This document shows, in pieces, positions 11,933-23,195 of a stretch of DNA of 64,000 nt (the stretch's first letter is position 1; each line of letters begins with the position of its first letter). The notes below the pieces were generated by a model. That model was not told the origin of the DNA. It searched no databases and was given only the letters and a program-made list of their open reading frames with translations. Made by a program: the position numbers and the translations under genes. Source of the stretch: Nemophila menziesii (Eukaryota; Streptophyta; Magnoliopsida; Boraginales; Hydrophyllaceae); assembly GCA_029959085.1 (NCBI GenBank), contig JARWIR010000018.1:2046001-2110000 (forward strand), written 5' to 3'.

Positions 11933-12111
11933 GGGAAAATTCTTCCATCCAATATTGAATGATCCTACACCAATTAAATTTATACACATACCCCATGTTT
12001 TAAACTTACAAAAGTAACTAATCGATTAATCTAATGACATGTGTTATATTATATTAATCAATGTGTGAGATATAAATATTGGACCATCCAATATTGGATG
12101 GAAGTCTTACC
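11933..12111. mobile_element. Small MITE, absent from the left copy
   Basis: The ends are inverted repeats sharing CTTCCATCCAATATTG, 16 bp identical on both sides. The left copy of the duplication (near 1188) has no insert, giving the empty site. Flanks TCACACAAAAA and TCACCAAAAAA suggest an imperfect 10-11 bp target duplication, as in Mutator-like MITEs. A relative lies at 34569-34743. Confidence 0.75.
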
Positions 12112-12199
12112 TCACCAAAAAAAGCTAATTGGCCAGGATTCTTAAAATATAATGGTTTTTATAATAATTGGGCTTATATGGTCATCAATTGATTTGAGG

Positions 12200-12345
12200 C
12201 TGGCCCAAACCCAAAATAAGAATTCATTTGGGCTTATAACTAGGGTGTGAGTGCATTTTAGGATCAAGCCCTATATAACATCGTCTTCCATTCATAGTAT
12301 CGAAAACCCTAATACTGCCCCAAAACCTTCCCTTCCTTATGTCAA
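12200..12345 (+). promoter_or_regulatory. Telo-box/TATA promoter module, copy 2
   Basis: TATATAA at 12272-12278 and AAAACCCTAA at 12303-12312 keep the spacing of copy 1, with site II-like TGGGCT and GGCCCA upstream. It lies on the same strand as, and upstream of, the NudC exons at 16.7-25.7 kb, so it could be that gene's original promoter. Confidence 0.6.
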
Positions 12346-13177
12346 ACCTTAGCCCCCATCTTTTATCATCAGTAATTTGTACAATATCTTATTTATTTAT
12401 TCGATCTAAATTATTTCTTCTTTTTTCTAATGGATATATGCTCTCCTTTCATTATTTCAGAAATTTCTAAGTTAAGATTATATTTAAATTCGATATATTA
12501 ATTTTTAAAATTAAATTGGAGATAATTAATGCTTGAGACAGGATCCAATTTCAATATATTAGTATATTCAAAAATATTAGAAGGATTCAATCTGTGTATG
12601 GATAAAATATACAAAAATATAATAAGGATTAGATCTGTATATGGATAAAAATTTACAAAAATAATCAATACAAAATTTAGATAAATTTTAGAATTTCTTT
12701 ACTGTTTTTATATTTTGGAATAGAAAAATATAATAATTGAATAGTTAAGAACAAACTCAACATTGTATGTATCTTTGGAATTGGTCCCTGATTTTAGAAA
12801 AGTAACATTTAAACCCCAAGTCTTTTGATCTTGTTACAATGCTGGTAATTTTTTTTATTTTTTATTATGTTATAATTATATTTTCAAGCTTTAATTTATT
12901 TTTTTAGGATGAAATTTGGTTGGTTATATAAACTCTAGGTTATTTTGTCCAATATATAGGAACCATGGGTTTATAGTGTGATATAGGGACCTATACTGCA
13001 ATTTACACAAAAAGAAAAATATCAGACAGTTCTCCTTTTTGACAACACCTTTCCTGAAAAATAATATTTAAATCTTGCTTCAAGGCTAAAATATTTCGCT
13101 AATTTGTGTAATAGTTTTTCTTTCGTTTTATTTAATAATTGAAATATAAATCAAATAATAAATCTCGTCCTAAACAG

Positions 13178-13239
13178 TTTGCATACCACAAAGGGAACAC
13201 AGGAATTACAGAAGGTAACACCAAATATTCTCCAAATAG
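13178..13239 (+). pseudogene. Candidate small exon, second copy
   Basis: It has the same acceptor and donor as 2450-2512 but is one base shorter, breaking the frame that read KVNTKYSPN in the other copy. Identity remains uncertain. Confidence 0.3.
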
Positions 13240-13657
13240 GTATGATTTTTCCTTTAGTGTAGTTTTTCACATAAAATAGGGATCTAGTGCAATTATTTCA
13301 CAATATAGGGACCTATAGTGCATTTTGTGCTTAAAAATGATTGTATCTTTGTTTTTCATGACAATAGTCCTATATGTCATAAAGGTGACATTTAGGACCC
13401 TTATTTTTCAATTGTTAGTCACATTTTTTGTATTTTAATTATGTTATAAGTTTTGGCTAGTAAAATGACACTTTTAGAGCAGTTTTGTGATAAAAATAAT
13501 ACATATCTTTAAAAATGATTTCATGTAGATGTGTTTTGCATCTTTTTTTTTATCATCAAATCAATTTTATATCATTATAAACTCAACTTCATATGTCTTT
13601 ACACCTCATAAACCTTTAATCATTAAGCCTAAGTATGGGTATAATACGCCCATTACA

Positions 13658-13857
13658 CTTTTCCATATGACCCGCACTCGAATCGAGATGCATAGACAAT
13701 TGTTTTAAAGCTTGAGTTTGGGGTGGTTGGTCCACACCATTATGGGAATTATTATAGGGTTGGAATTTTTGAGCTTATTAATTGTGATATGTTCTATATA
13801 TTGATGATTAATCACAGGTCTATATTGGAACCCTTTTCCGGGGCAATAGTGAATGAA
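13658..13857 (+). mobile_element. Fragment of Gypsy-type internal/LTR-proximal sequence
   Basis: It contains CCATATGACCCGCACTCGAA, GAGTTTGGGG and CCCTTTTCCGGGGCAATAG in the order also seen at 50356, 54802, and inverted at 57.4-57.6 and 59.75-59.9 kb. It is only about 200 bp here and is joined directly to LINE sequence on the right. Confidence 0.65.
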
Positions 13858-14650
13858 TACGGTTATAATTAGGAGGGGTATTACTAAATTTTTCGGAAGA
13901 ATGTAATATTTCATTAAAGTCACCAATTAATATCCAGGGTTTATTAATGTTTTTATTCCATATAAAGATTTTTCATCCCAAAGTTTAATACGTTGTTCTA
14001 GATCGTTAAGGGCATGTACACACACCATATATTAAGGAAAATATGCTTCATTAATGTACAAGATTATAAAATGTTGGCTAGACATGATAACTTCTAGCCT
14101 AATATCCGAGTGCCAAAGAACCAAAATTCCCCCGGAGTGAAAGGCAGTGCCGATAGGATGCCTAACAAAACTATTAACATAATTGAAGTTTTACAAAACA
14201 TCAGGAGCGTCTATGGCGCGTAACATAGTTTCAAAAAAACACTTCAATCCTGGTTTAAACCTATTTACTACGGATTTAAGACTAAAAATTGTCAAGGGAG
14301 ACCGTATACCCTGACAGTTCCACACTAGCGTACTCACTGAACATCCTCGGACGTCTTGGGGACAGTCCGGATCTCCCTTAGTCGATTAATAGTTCCGTAA
14401 TACCCTTCTGTAATACCCTTCACCTTTATATTTTCTCTACCAAACAAGACCTCCCCATTCGTATAACTATCTCAAATAAGTTTCCTTTAAAATGAAATAG
14501 GTCATCAAAAGAAAATTTCATCGAATAAGTGGAGTTGTAAAGTCCAAACCATGGTCTACTGAGGTCACACCTAAAGTCTCCCTTAACCCAACCCAAATTA
14601 GCGTGGAAAGCCCATCCTAGGCTAGACAAGTCAAGATGATTCACATAGGC
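13858..14650 (-). pseudogene. LINE (L1-type) ORF1 end and endonuclease start, truncated
   Basis: Read on the minus strand from 14650: a 72-codon frame WAFHANLGWVKGDFRCDLSR resembling plant LINE ORF1 (DUF4283 type), then near 14330 STLVWNCQGIRSPLTIFSLK, the typical start of the AP-like endonuclease domain, then RFKPGLKCFFETMLRAI (ancestral ETK motif damaged), PIGTAFHSGGILVLW and a VHALNDLEQRIKLWDE stretch down to about 13990. Several stops and frameshifts interrupt it. The reverse transcriptase is missing. Confidence 0.8.
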
Positions 14651-14998
14651 CCAAAAGACATAGCTTAAAGAAAAAAAACCATTAGCAGAATTCTTACGAA
14701 GGTACGAGTGGTCTTAAGGTCAATAAAATGACTGCGTTTTGCATCTTTCTTTGGATAAATAACTCATTTCATCCCTTATCTTGCAAAAGTAACATTTTAA
14801 TCTCTTATCTTTCGATATTTGTGTTGAGGTACCATCCCTCAATTGTTTTGAAGGGTATTGAGCAAGATAATCTTCAGACTACCTTAATGGTATATTTGAA
14901 TGGTTGACTTTTTTTGTGTTGTTTCTTCCTATCTGGTTCAATTTATTAAAATTTACCAATATGAAAAATTATATCTTTCATTACCTACCTCATCTATG
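14650..14998. other. AT-rich non-coding stretch
   Basis: No gene is seen. From about 14730 the sequence resembles 29455-29560 (GTTTTGCATCTTTCTTTGG then CCCTTATCTTGCAAAAGTAACATTTTAAT), so it is background NudC-region repeat, left of a hAT insertion. Confidence 0.55.
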
Positions 14999-15961
14999 CA
15001 GAGCCGGCCCGGGTCAAAGCAGCCGAGGCGGTTGCTTTGGGCCATGAAAATTTGAGGCCCCCAAAAAAATATTTATTGTATGATAATAATAATAAATTAT
15101 ATATAAGTTGGTTGTAAATGTTATCATAAGTGTAATACTTAGCGTAGTAGAAATTTCGGAGGATGTCACATAATAAGTCATGGGTTGAAAACCCCTTCGT
15201 TGTCCCTTTATTTTTTTGCTGCAACTTTCTTTAACCCATGCAGACCATATTTTTTTGCTGAATAAATTAAATGACCTTGTTAGATAAAAAAACATCACTC
15301 AAATAATTAAAAAAACATGCTATCATCATTTAGAAAAAAACATCTAAAAAAAATATCACGTCAATAAAAAAACAACATTACTAAAATATTAAGGAGGAAA
15401 AACAAGCACAAAGTAAAGTTATTTTTCTATTTTTTATAAGAGTAATTATAATTAATATTTTTATATATATATTAATTTAAGATTGAATTATATTTATAAA
15501 TATTTTACTGAATTTATTTCAAATAAAAAACGAATGTTATAAACAAAACGCGAAACGAAAAATTAAATATAGATGTTCTATTATGTTACTACTACTTTAA
15601 CACGATTCACAATAAAAAAACTGGGCATGCAAAAAATATAAAAATAAAAGTACAGATGAATTTATTATTCCTTAAAAACATGTTATTCACAAATTTATTT
15701 TTTAACCTAAATAATCAGAGTATCAAAATATAAAAATATTAATAAAGTTATTAATAGTGATTATATTGATAGAGACTAAGCATGTGAATGTTTATGTGTA
15801 ATCTAATACAGTAATTTATCTCAATATTTTTAATAAATATTAATTTCTTGAATTTTACTATAAAATTATCTATATATGATTTGTTTTGTCAATTTTGTTT
15901 ATTATACTGTAAAGGGCCCTATTTTTGTTTCTCGCCTTAGGTACCCGAGAACCCGGCCTTG
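14999..15961. mobile_element. Non-autonomous hAT-like element
   Basis: The left end is CAGAGCCGGCCCGGG and the inverted right end reads CAAGGCCGGGTTCTCGG, the familiar GCC-GGCCC hAT end type. The flanks CATCTATG (14991-14998) and CATCTATT (15962-15969) form an 8-bp target duplication with one mismatch. The interior is AT-rich with no transposase frame. The restored flank resembles 49600-49630, showing it inserted into background repeat. Confidence 0.85.
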
Positions 15962-15969
15962 CATCTATT

Positions 15970-16679
15970 ATTTAACATCATTTAACAGTAGGGTGACAAG
16001 ATATTGACAATAATATCTAAATCTAACAAACTTCCCTCTATATGTAAGTGTCTTATGTCATATGGGGAGTAAATACCCATGACTCTGTCATTTGTTGGGA
16101 GAGTAGAACTTGCCAAGATGCTATTAAAAATTCATTCTTTTGTTATGTCCTTGATCTCTCTTCTAATGGGTACACATTATCTGTTCATATATTTAACATA
16201 AGAAGGGATAATCTTAATTAATGAAATGAAAGGTAAACTAACATATATTTTGCTAAATATTTATAACACTGCTTTCTTCTTTTCATAAAGTTCACTACTT
16301 TGTTTTATAAGTAAAGTAAAATGTGTTTTAGGCACAATATTTCTAATAAATAGAGACATAAACAGGAGTTCCATCATTATTGGGTTGTTTATTCAATTGT
16401 TTTAGTATATGATTCTAAATACTAAAATTATTACTAGTACGACTATTATGTCATTTTGGGTGAGACAGGGTAGCCACTGCTACATTCATTCTTGTGGAGG
16501 GACAAAATGGTCTAAACGCATCACAATTTGTATTGTTAATCATATTGCAGCCTCCAATTATTAATGTGAGATTATCTTCTTTTTTGTTTAAGCATGCTCA
16601 TTATTTAGTTTTAAACATGTTATATTTTTTTATTTGTAGATTTAAAACATAGTTTTTAACGTTAATAATGTATTTGTAG
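15970..16679. repeat. Background repeat with a relic of the CS exon end
   Basis: It matches parts of 7.6-8.0 and 26.1-26.6 kb. Near 16551-16565 the bases CCTCCAATTATTAAT followed by GTGAGA are the very end of the CS exon (QPPII plus donor); the remainder of the exon has been lost by a deletion that joins it to sequence equivalent to about 8000. Confidence 0.6.
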
Positions 16680-16728
16680 GGTGAGCTATACAAGCCTGTG
16701 AAACCAAATGATTGCTTTTGGAGTCCAG
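16680..16728 (+). pseudogene. NudC/BOBBER exon 2 of the recognised series (GELYK)
   Basis: Between a TTTGTAG acceptor and a GTTCAT donor, 49 bp encode GELYKPVKPNDCFWSP plus one base. This matches the GELY-VKPDDC-W segment of the plant NudC CS domain. The single leftover G joins with AG at the start of the next exon (17515) to give GAG (E), so the phase of the ancestral intron is preserved exactly. No damage is visible within this exon. Confidence 0.92.
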
Positions 16729-17514
16729 GTTCATTTTTTTTGTTTTTATTCTGCTATATATGCTTTATCTTTGGGGCGTTTTAGGAATTTTGTTTAATGG
16801 TAGTTTTAACATTTAAAAAACCTGGTAAGGGAAAAATTCTCAAATAGTCCATGAGTTGTAAAAGCTACTTGAATAATCCTTGAACTTTGTTCTTTTACCA
16901 CTATGATTTGAACCCGTTTTTTACTACTAAGTCCACTGGCGGTATCTATTTTTGTAATTAATAATAGAAAAATTCCCCAAATGGTCCATGAATTATACAA
17001 TTGTTACTGGTTTGATCCTCAAACTTCTTTACCACATGGTACTTAACTTTGAAATAAGGGCGCAACCATGTTTTATTGTTAGGGGTGATTTTTTTTGGAA
17101 TTTATTACACTAGGTCCTTACACAAATATTGCTAAATTGGTCCAGATATTAATTTTTCTTGACTTAATTGAACTATCAGACCCTATATTGTGAAATATTG
17201 CAATAAAATCCTTGTATTATATAAAATTGCACTATTGATCCAAATATTAATTTTTTTAGAATAATTTACACTATAAGTCCCTATATTTGTTATACAAATA
17301 AAATAAATTTAAGCTTAATAAATGACCCCCCATAGGGACTAAGTTTTAAGGATCATTTGCATAACTTTTAAAGTTGGAGGACCAATGAGGTAAAAAGGGT
17401 ATTGTTTTAGTAACTATTTGGGGTAGTTTTTCTTCTCATATTGTAAATTTTTGAAAAATAAATATATAATTCAGAGATTTATTAAGTTTAATCTTAATTT
17501 TTTTTTTTTTGCAG

Positions 17515-17682
17515 AGGATCAAAAATCTGTGTCTGTATTACTTACAAAACAAGACCAAATGGATTAGTGGAAATGTTTGGTGAAGGGTGAAACTGAAGTG
17601 GATACTCATAAAGTTGAACCTAAAACAAGAAAAATCTCAGATTTGGATCCTAAAACTAGATCAACTGTGGAAAAAAATGATG
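17515..17682 (+). pseudogene. NudC/BOBBER exon 3 of the recognised series
   Basis: After a poly-T tract and GCAG acceptor the frame reads EDQKSVSVLLTKQDQMD, stop, WKCLVKGETEVDTHKVEP, KTRKISDLDPKTRSTVEK. Plant BOBBER proteins have EWWK where this copy has D-stop-W-K: the first tryptophan codon TGG has become TAG (17575-17577 region). Near the 3' end one extra A in an A-run shifts the frame just before the donor GTTAG. The exon covers the end of the CS domain and the conserved helix that follows. The Copia element sits in the following intron. Confidence 0.95.
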
Positions 17683-17825
17683 GTTAGTTTCTTGATACTT
17701 CTTTACTCTTTTGGTCCCTTATATTTTCATGTTTTGATAGATTGGTTCTTTATGTTGCAAATGTGATGTTTTAAGTCTTTTGTATTTTGATTTTTGTGAC
17801 AATGTTAGTCATTATCTTGGAAATT

Positions 17826-18460
17826 GGGGTAGAGCCAAACTAGGTTGGGGGTAGGTAATTCATTTTCTTACATAATATAGGGACATGTAGTGCAATTATC
17901 TCATAATATAGGGATTTATAGTGCAATTACCACCAACCTGGGTTTTTCGAGCATGTAATGTATTTTTTTTACATAATATAAGGATTTTAGGTGCGATATT
18001 TGCACATTATAGCGACATGTAGTGAAATTTTCTCATAATATAGGGATTTATAGTGAAATTAGTGCCAAACTGGTTTCGGGTGTGTAATGCATTTTTTACG
18101 TAATATAGGGATTTTAGGTGCAATTTTGCATAACATAGGGACATGTACAACAATTTTCTAATAAAATAGGGATTTATAGTGAAATTAGTGCCAAACTGGG
18201 TTTGGGGGGAGTGTGTGTAATGCATTTTTTGTACATGATATAGGGATTTTAGGTGCAATTTTTGTATAATCTAGGGTCATGTAGTGTAGTTTTCTCATGA
18301 TAGGGATTTATAGTGCAATTAGCTCCAAACTGGGTTGGGGGTGTGTATTGCATTTTTTTAAAATAATATAGGGATTTTAGGTGTAAAATTTTCATAATAT
18401 AGGGACATGTAGTGAAATTCTTTTGCAATATAGGGTTTTATAGTGTAATTAGTGTTGGGA
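17826..18460. repeat. Tandem array, period about 130 bp
   Basis: A unit running from GTGCCAAACTGGGTTTGGG through TAATGCATTTTTTAC, ATATAGGGATTTTAGGTGCAA and GGGACATGTAGTG recurs about 4.5 times, with the TGTAATGCATTTT landmark near 17955, 18085, 18215 and 18345. Units differ by several substitutions. It lies inside the ancestral NudC intron 3. Confidence 0.8.
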
Positions 18461-18559
18461 AATGATCGTATGTTTTTCGATACTACTTCACTCGTTTGGT
18501 CCTTATCTTTGCTTGTTTTGACAGTTTGGTCCTTTAATTTTAAAAAAGTAACATTAAAG

Positions 18560-19589
18560 TGTGATTAAAATTATAACCGGTTTTGATAAAAGAAATGGTT
18601 TCCCAAGAATAAAAGAAATAAAATTTGATTTTAATGTAAACTAACTTTTATAGAAAGATGAATTACAATTACAAGAAAATGAATTATGATTACACGGAAA
18701 TGAACTACACTTACACGGAAAAAAACACTAACAATTACACCGACGATTTTTAAAAATATATTCCGGCGTACTGGTATCTCTAACAAAAAAACAAAACTAA
18801 CTTAGCATTTTTTAGAAAGAAGGTGAGGCAGACTGTTGTTCTTTCTGGTGTATTTCGTAGCTGGTATTGGAGGAGTGGGAGCTCTTTATATAGGGGAGAG
18901 GTGAGGAGTCAAACCAATGCCATCACAAACGTCCATATTAAGTCTCTTGATTACCTTCCGTAATTGACTTGATTGGGTTGACAGTTTTGATTGGCTCTTT
19001 AATCACCACGTTTTTATATTCTGTAACAGCTGGTTGACTTGATATTCCCACGTGTTGACTATCTTCTTGTAACAGCTGATGGAATATTCTTCTTAACGCG
19101 TGCGTGATTGGTGGAGACTTGTCTTTACGTTTATCTTCTGGTTGAGTTTGAATTGTCAACGACCACTATAAGAGCTGATAGGAAAACCCATTTTATTTTT
19201 CATTTTTTGACTCCTCAAACTCCCCAAACTCCCCCACGAGCCCACGCCCCACGCCGTCAACGTCGTCGGTGCCGGGCCGGGCGGGTGGGTGGTGGTGGTG
19301 GTGGTGTGTGCGTGTGGGGCTTCCTTGTTCCCTTTTAGCTTCCATTGTGACTAGTTATTGTGATAGGAATACATAGGTAAGTTATTTTATATAGATAAAC
19401 TTTCTTACTCACCTCCTATGTGGGACAAAATACTTCACAAAAGTTGTCTCTTCCACTTCTCAAACGGAATGGAAAGAGTCTTAGTTAATCCTCTATATTA
19501 ATATAAGTACCTTCCACTTCTCCTAAAAGAACATGATCGGATTATAGATTATACTATTAAATTAATAATTGTATAACTTTAATCCAACA
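18560..19589 (-). repeat. 3' LTR of the Copia element
   Basis: About 1030 bp. Compared with the 5' LTR it has about 85 bp extra near 19078-19160 (between CTGATGGAATATTC and CAACGACCACTATAAG) and a GGTGGTGGTGG tract in place of the other copy's AACTCCC repeats. A short open frame in it (19108-19338) is not a gene. Confidence 0.9.
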
Positions 19590-20110
19590 ATACCCCACTC
19601 AAGGTCTTTTTGGAGAGACTGTTATCAGGTTTCTATACCTATTAATATTTGGGTGAATTGTACTCAAGTTGCAATATCATTCGATTTGAATTGACACGCA
19701 ATGAAGTGAGGTTCCGTTTAAGTGAACTTACTCTTGAACTTTAACGGTTTTCGATCGAGACCCCCACAACACATACTCTACCATGCTGAAAGCTATAGTT
19801 CCCTCGAACATCACCTTTCAGTTATCAAGTCCTTCTCTAAGGACCACCCTTAATGGGATATGAACATTTGATTTCTTCATTTTAAGATTGTTTAAGGACG
19901 TCTCCTTTTAACATTCTATTATGAAGTTTCGGTCTCATGATTACCCGTGAATTCATCAAGTACTTCTCGAAAGGACCACCATTTAGGCTATGAATTCTCT
20001 ATGAGTTTAAACAATCAGTACATGTTATTCATCAAGTCCTTCTCAACGGGACCACCACAAGTGGCTATGAATTTTTTTAAGACGATTTTGTTTTGAGAAT
20101 TATGGGATGG
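19590..20110 (-). other. Copia 3' untranslated region with three repeats
   Basis: Between RNase H and the 3' LTR the phrase TCAAGTCCTTCTCNANGGAC followed by CACC occurs three times (about 19825, 19945, 20030). No coding content is visible. Confidence 0.6.
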
Positions 20111-20116
20111 AGAGAA

Positions 20117-20383
20117 TCACATTGACTCATTGGTCACATGTTCCCAATTAATGGGTTTCAATCCTATCCCCCTCGACATGTCCATGACTACTCTCCTGGT
20201 TAAGCCTTTGGTAAATGGATCAGCTAGGTTGTTCTCTGATCGTACATATTCCAAGGCTATCACACCATTTTTCAGTAACTGTCTTACTAAACCATGTCTG
20301 ATGCGAATATGTCTCTTCTTCCCATTATAGGCGCTATTATGAGCGACTCCAATGGCTCCTTGTGAATCACAGTGGATACACAC
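20117..20383 (-). pseudogene. Copia RNase H domain
   Basis: An 88-codon stretch reads CIHCDSQGAIGVAHNSAYNG, then KKRHIRIRHGLVRQLLKNGV and VRSENNLADPFTKGL. The CDSQ, KHI-like and LADPFTKGL motifs are the typical Copia RNase H end. It is open here, but it is separated from the reverse transcriptase by breaks around 20390-20660. Confidence 0.9.
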
Positions 20384-20663
20384 AGGTGTGTCACTTCATT
20401 CCCAAAGTGGCACATCTGATAGGAGACTTCTCAACTACTCAGCTTCTTTCCCAGCTAACTCTAGTGCTATGAACTCAGACTACATGCTGCAGCGTGCTAT
20501 ACAAGTCTGTTTGGAAGACTTCCACGATATAGCACCTCCCCCTAAGGAGAACACATATCCACTGGTGGAGTTTACTTCGTCATTGTCAGAGATCCAGTTT
20601 GCATTACAAAAGGACTGTAGGGAATATGTTATAGTGCAAGCCTAGATCAATGGTACCCCTTAA

Positions 20664-21685
20664 TTATTTCAATAGACGAAGAAGTGCAACCCAGTGGTCA
20701 CTACTCGTGTTATGAGTATAGCGACTAAGTCTACTCACGTCATAGGTAATATCGGGTCGAGTATAGTTCATCAAGACCATCACACTCCCTATGATCTTTG
20801 CATATTCATTTTGGGATACAGCATCCCCAACGTGTTTGGATAAATAAATGATGGAATCATAAGGAGTATTTACAGGCGCGACCTCAAAGGAATTGAACTT
20901 CTTCAGCATCCTTTCTACGTAATGAGACTGATTCAGGGTAATACCATTACTGCTCCTAATGATTTTTACCCCAAGTATTACATCAGCTTCTCCCATATCT
21001 TTCATGTCGAATCTGGAAGACAAGAAGCGTTTAGTCTCATTTATAATATGAATAGTAGTACCAAAAATGAGCATGTCATCTACATAGATGCAGATGATAA
21101 CACACTCTGAATTTGTTACCTTGGAGTAAACACATGAATCAGAAGTGTTAGAAACAAAACCATCTGAAATAAGAGTACTATCTAGTTTTTCATACCATTT
21201 TTCGGTGCCTGTTTCAAACCATACGAGGATTTTTTCCATTTACACACTTTGTCCCATTGACCAAGGACCACACACCCTTCGGGTTGAGCCATGTAGATCT
21301 CTTCATATAGATATCCGTTCAGGAACGCGGTTTTTACATCCATTTGATGTATTACAAGTTCGTGAATGACGGCTAGAGCAATAAGGGTTCTTATCGTGGA
21401 AATTTTGGTCACTGGGGAGAAAGCGTCAAAGTATTCTAAACCTTTGTTTTGGGTGGAGCCCTTAATAACAAGTCTTGCTTTGAATTATTCTATTGAGCCA
21501 TCAGTTCTCAAATTTTTCTTAAAAATCCATTTGCTACTAATAGGTTTGCTACCCCTAGGTAAGTTGGTTAATTCCCATGTATGGTTACTTTTAATAGACT
21601 CACGTTCACTATTAATGGCCTCTTTCCAAAAACTAGCATCTATAGATTTTAAAGAATCGTCATAAGTTTTTGGGTCTTCCTCCAT
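20664..21685 (-). pseudogene. Copia reverse transcriptase
   Basis: Three adjoining frames cover it. 21685-21485: FWKEAINSERESIKSNHTWE, then SSKWIFKKNLRTDGSIE. 21412-21182: RTLIALAVIHELVIHQMDVK, TAFLNGYLYEEIYMAQPEG. 21239-20664: CIYVDDMLIFG with the YVDD catalytic motif, then SRFDMKDMGEADVILGVKII and VNTPYDSIIYLSKHVGD. The order and motifs are typical of Copia RT. Frame changes near 21480 and 21200 mean it cannot be made as one protein. Confidence 0.93.
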
Positions 21686-21703
21686 GAGGAGGCAGTTGAC
21701 TAC

Positions 21704-22892
21704 CTATTCCTTTAATAGGTCAATGTGAAAACCTTCGGTCATAAAGGCTGTTATAAAGTCATGGCCGAAGCTAGACTCGATACCACACCTCTTACTTCTC
21801 CTAGGTTCTTCCTCGGGAATACTACTAAGATCCATGTAAGTGGAGGGGTTAGGAGAAACATCACAAAGAGGTAAAACAACATTAGTAGATAAGTTATCAA
21901 CTCGTAAAGAAGCATTGACAGTATTTAAAATTTTCAAAGGGAAAACATGTTCAAAGAACTCAGCATTTCTAGATTCACAAACAGAGTTATCATCTAAGGA
22001 CAAGAAACTGTATGCGGCACTATTCTGAGCGTACCCTATGAAAATTGAATCAACGGTTTTTGGTCCAATGGTGACAGTTTTGAAATCAGGTAGTTTGACT
22101 TTGGCTAGGCACCCACACACCTAAACATATTTCAGGTTTGGTGGAAAATCCTTCCACATCTCATAAGGGGTCTTTCCTAGGGATTTTTGTCGTACCCTAT
22201 TAAGTACATAACAGGCTGATAAGACAACTTCCCCCCACATGTTGTTTGGTAAACCTGAATTTATTAACGTGGCATTCATGGTCTCTTTAAGGGAAATATT
22301 CTTTCTTTCTGCTATGCCATTTTGTTGGGGTGTATAAGGGGCACTAAGTTAGTGGATAATCCCATTTGTTTCACAAAAGTCTTTAAGTGAATTAGAACTA
22401 TACTCCCCTCCTCTATTGGACCTAAGTCGTTTGATTTTACAGTCTAGTTGGTTTTCAACTTCGGCTTTATATTTTAAAAACGCATTTTCTGCCTCATCTT
22501 TAGTTTTAAGAAGATACACTTTAGTAAACCTAGAGTAGTCATCCACGAAGGTTATGTAATAAAGTTTTCCTCCTCTACTAGCGGAGACTTTAAAATCAGC
22601 TAAGTCTGAATAAACTAATTTAAGTAATTTAGTTTGTCTCGTGGTAATGGTTTTAAAAGGTTTTTTTGCAAGTTTGGACTACACATATTTGACATTTTTC
22701 AAAGTTATCCACATTGTGAAAGGGTGTTAGTCCAATATTTTTAAGCCTTTTAATAGAAGCAAAATTTAAATGACCTAGTCTACCATGCCACGTTTGTACA
22801 GATTCAACAATATAAGCAGAATTAGATGCATTCTCATTAAGGGTTACAGTGTTTAAAACAAACAAGCCATTATTTAAGTACACTTCCCCCAC
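21704..22892 (-). pseudogene. Copia integrase (GAG-pre-integrase, core, C-terminus)
   Basis: From 22892 the zinc-binding pre-integrase part reads TWHGRLGHLNFASIKRL with a later CQIC. The core (22546-22349) starts MDDYSRFTKVYLLKTKDEAE and contains LRSNRGGEYSSNSLKDFCE. The second aspartate of the DDE triad normally lies in LRSD-GGEY; here it is asparagine, so the integrase would be dead even without the stops. The C-terminal part (22120-21704) includes CLAKVKLPDFKTVTIGPKTV and IFIGYAQNSAAYSFL. Stops break it near 22340, 22120 and 22650. Confidence 0.92.
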
Positions 22893-23195
22893 GAACTCGT
22901 CATTTTTGGTGATAATGACTTTCCCCCCTCGAAAACTAGTTTGAGACTTACTTTGTTAAGAAGCGCCCCAGAAACTAAGTTCCTACGGAGAGAGGGGACG
23001 AAGAGCAAATCATTCAGTTCAAGAATCTTACCAGAGGTGAGTTTGAGGGGAACCTGACCTGTCCCGAGAACCGTTGCGGTGGAAGAGTCACCCGAGTACA
23101 CACACTCACCATTAGTTGCTTTTTATAATTTCTTGAACATGGCTTTGTTTGCGCACAAATGTCGAGAGGCTCCAGTGTCAAGGATTCACTCACTC
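22893..23195 (-). pseudogene. Copia aspartic protease
   Basis: The active-site motif ILDTGASRHLCANKAMFKKL is readable at 23190-23125, flanked by in-frame stops: TGA directly before ILDTGAS, where homologues have W, and TAA after KKL. The next frame (23101-22874) continues YSGDSSTATVLGTGQVPLKL and LNDLLFVPSLRRNLVSG. The D-T-G triad itself is intact. Confidence 0.9.

Larger units (their letters stand above)
10690..13657. repeat. Right copy of the ~3-kb duplicated segment
   Basis: Collinear with 1-2930. It includes the GC-rich island (11080-11590), the promoter module (12200-12345) and the candidate small exon (13178-13239). It differs by an extra MITE (11933-12111) and a deletion of roughly 200 bp near 12380. 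At 13657 it joins unrelated LTR and LINE sequence. Confidence 0.85.

Noticed and set aside
1..13657. Helitron as the carrier of the captured gene pieces
   Set aside because: I looked for a TC start and a hairpin plus CTRR end around the block borders and found none that recur in both copies.
19108..19338. 76-codon frame within a Copia LTR
   Set aside because: It reads through the GGTGGTGG tract and is absent from the other LTR, which differs by an 85-bp indel.
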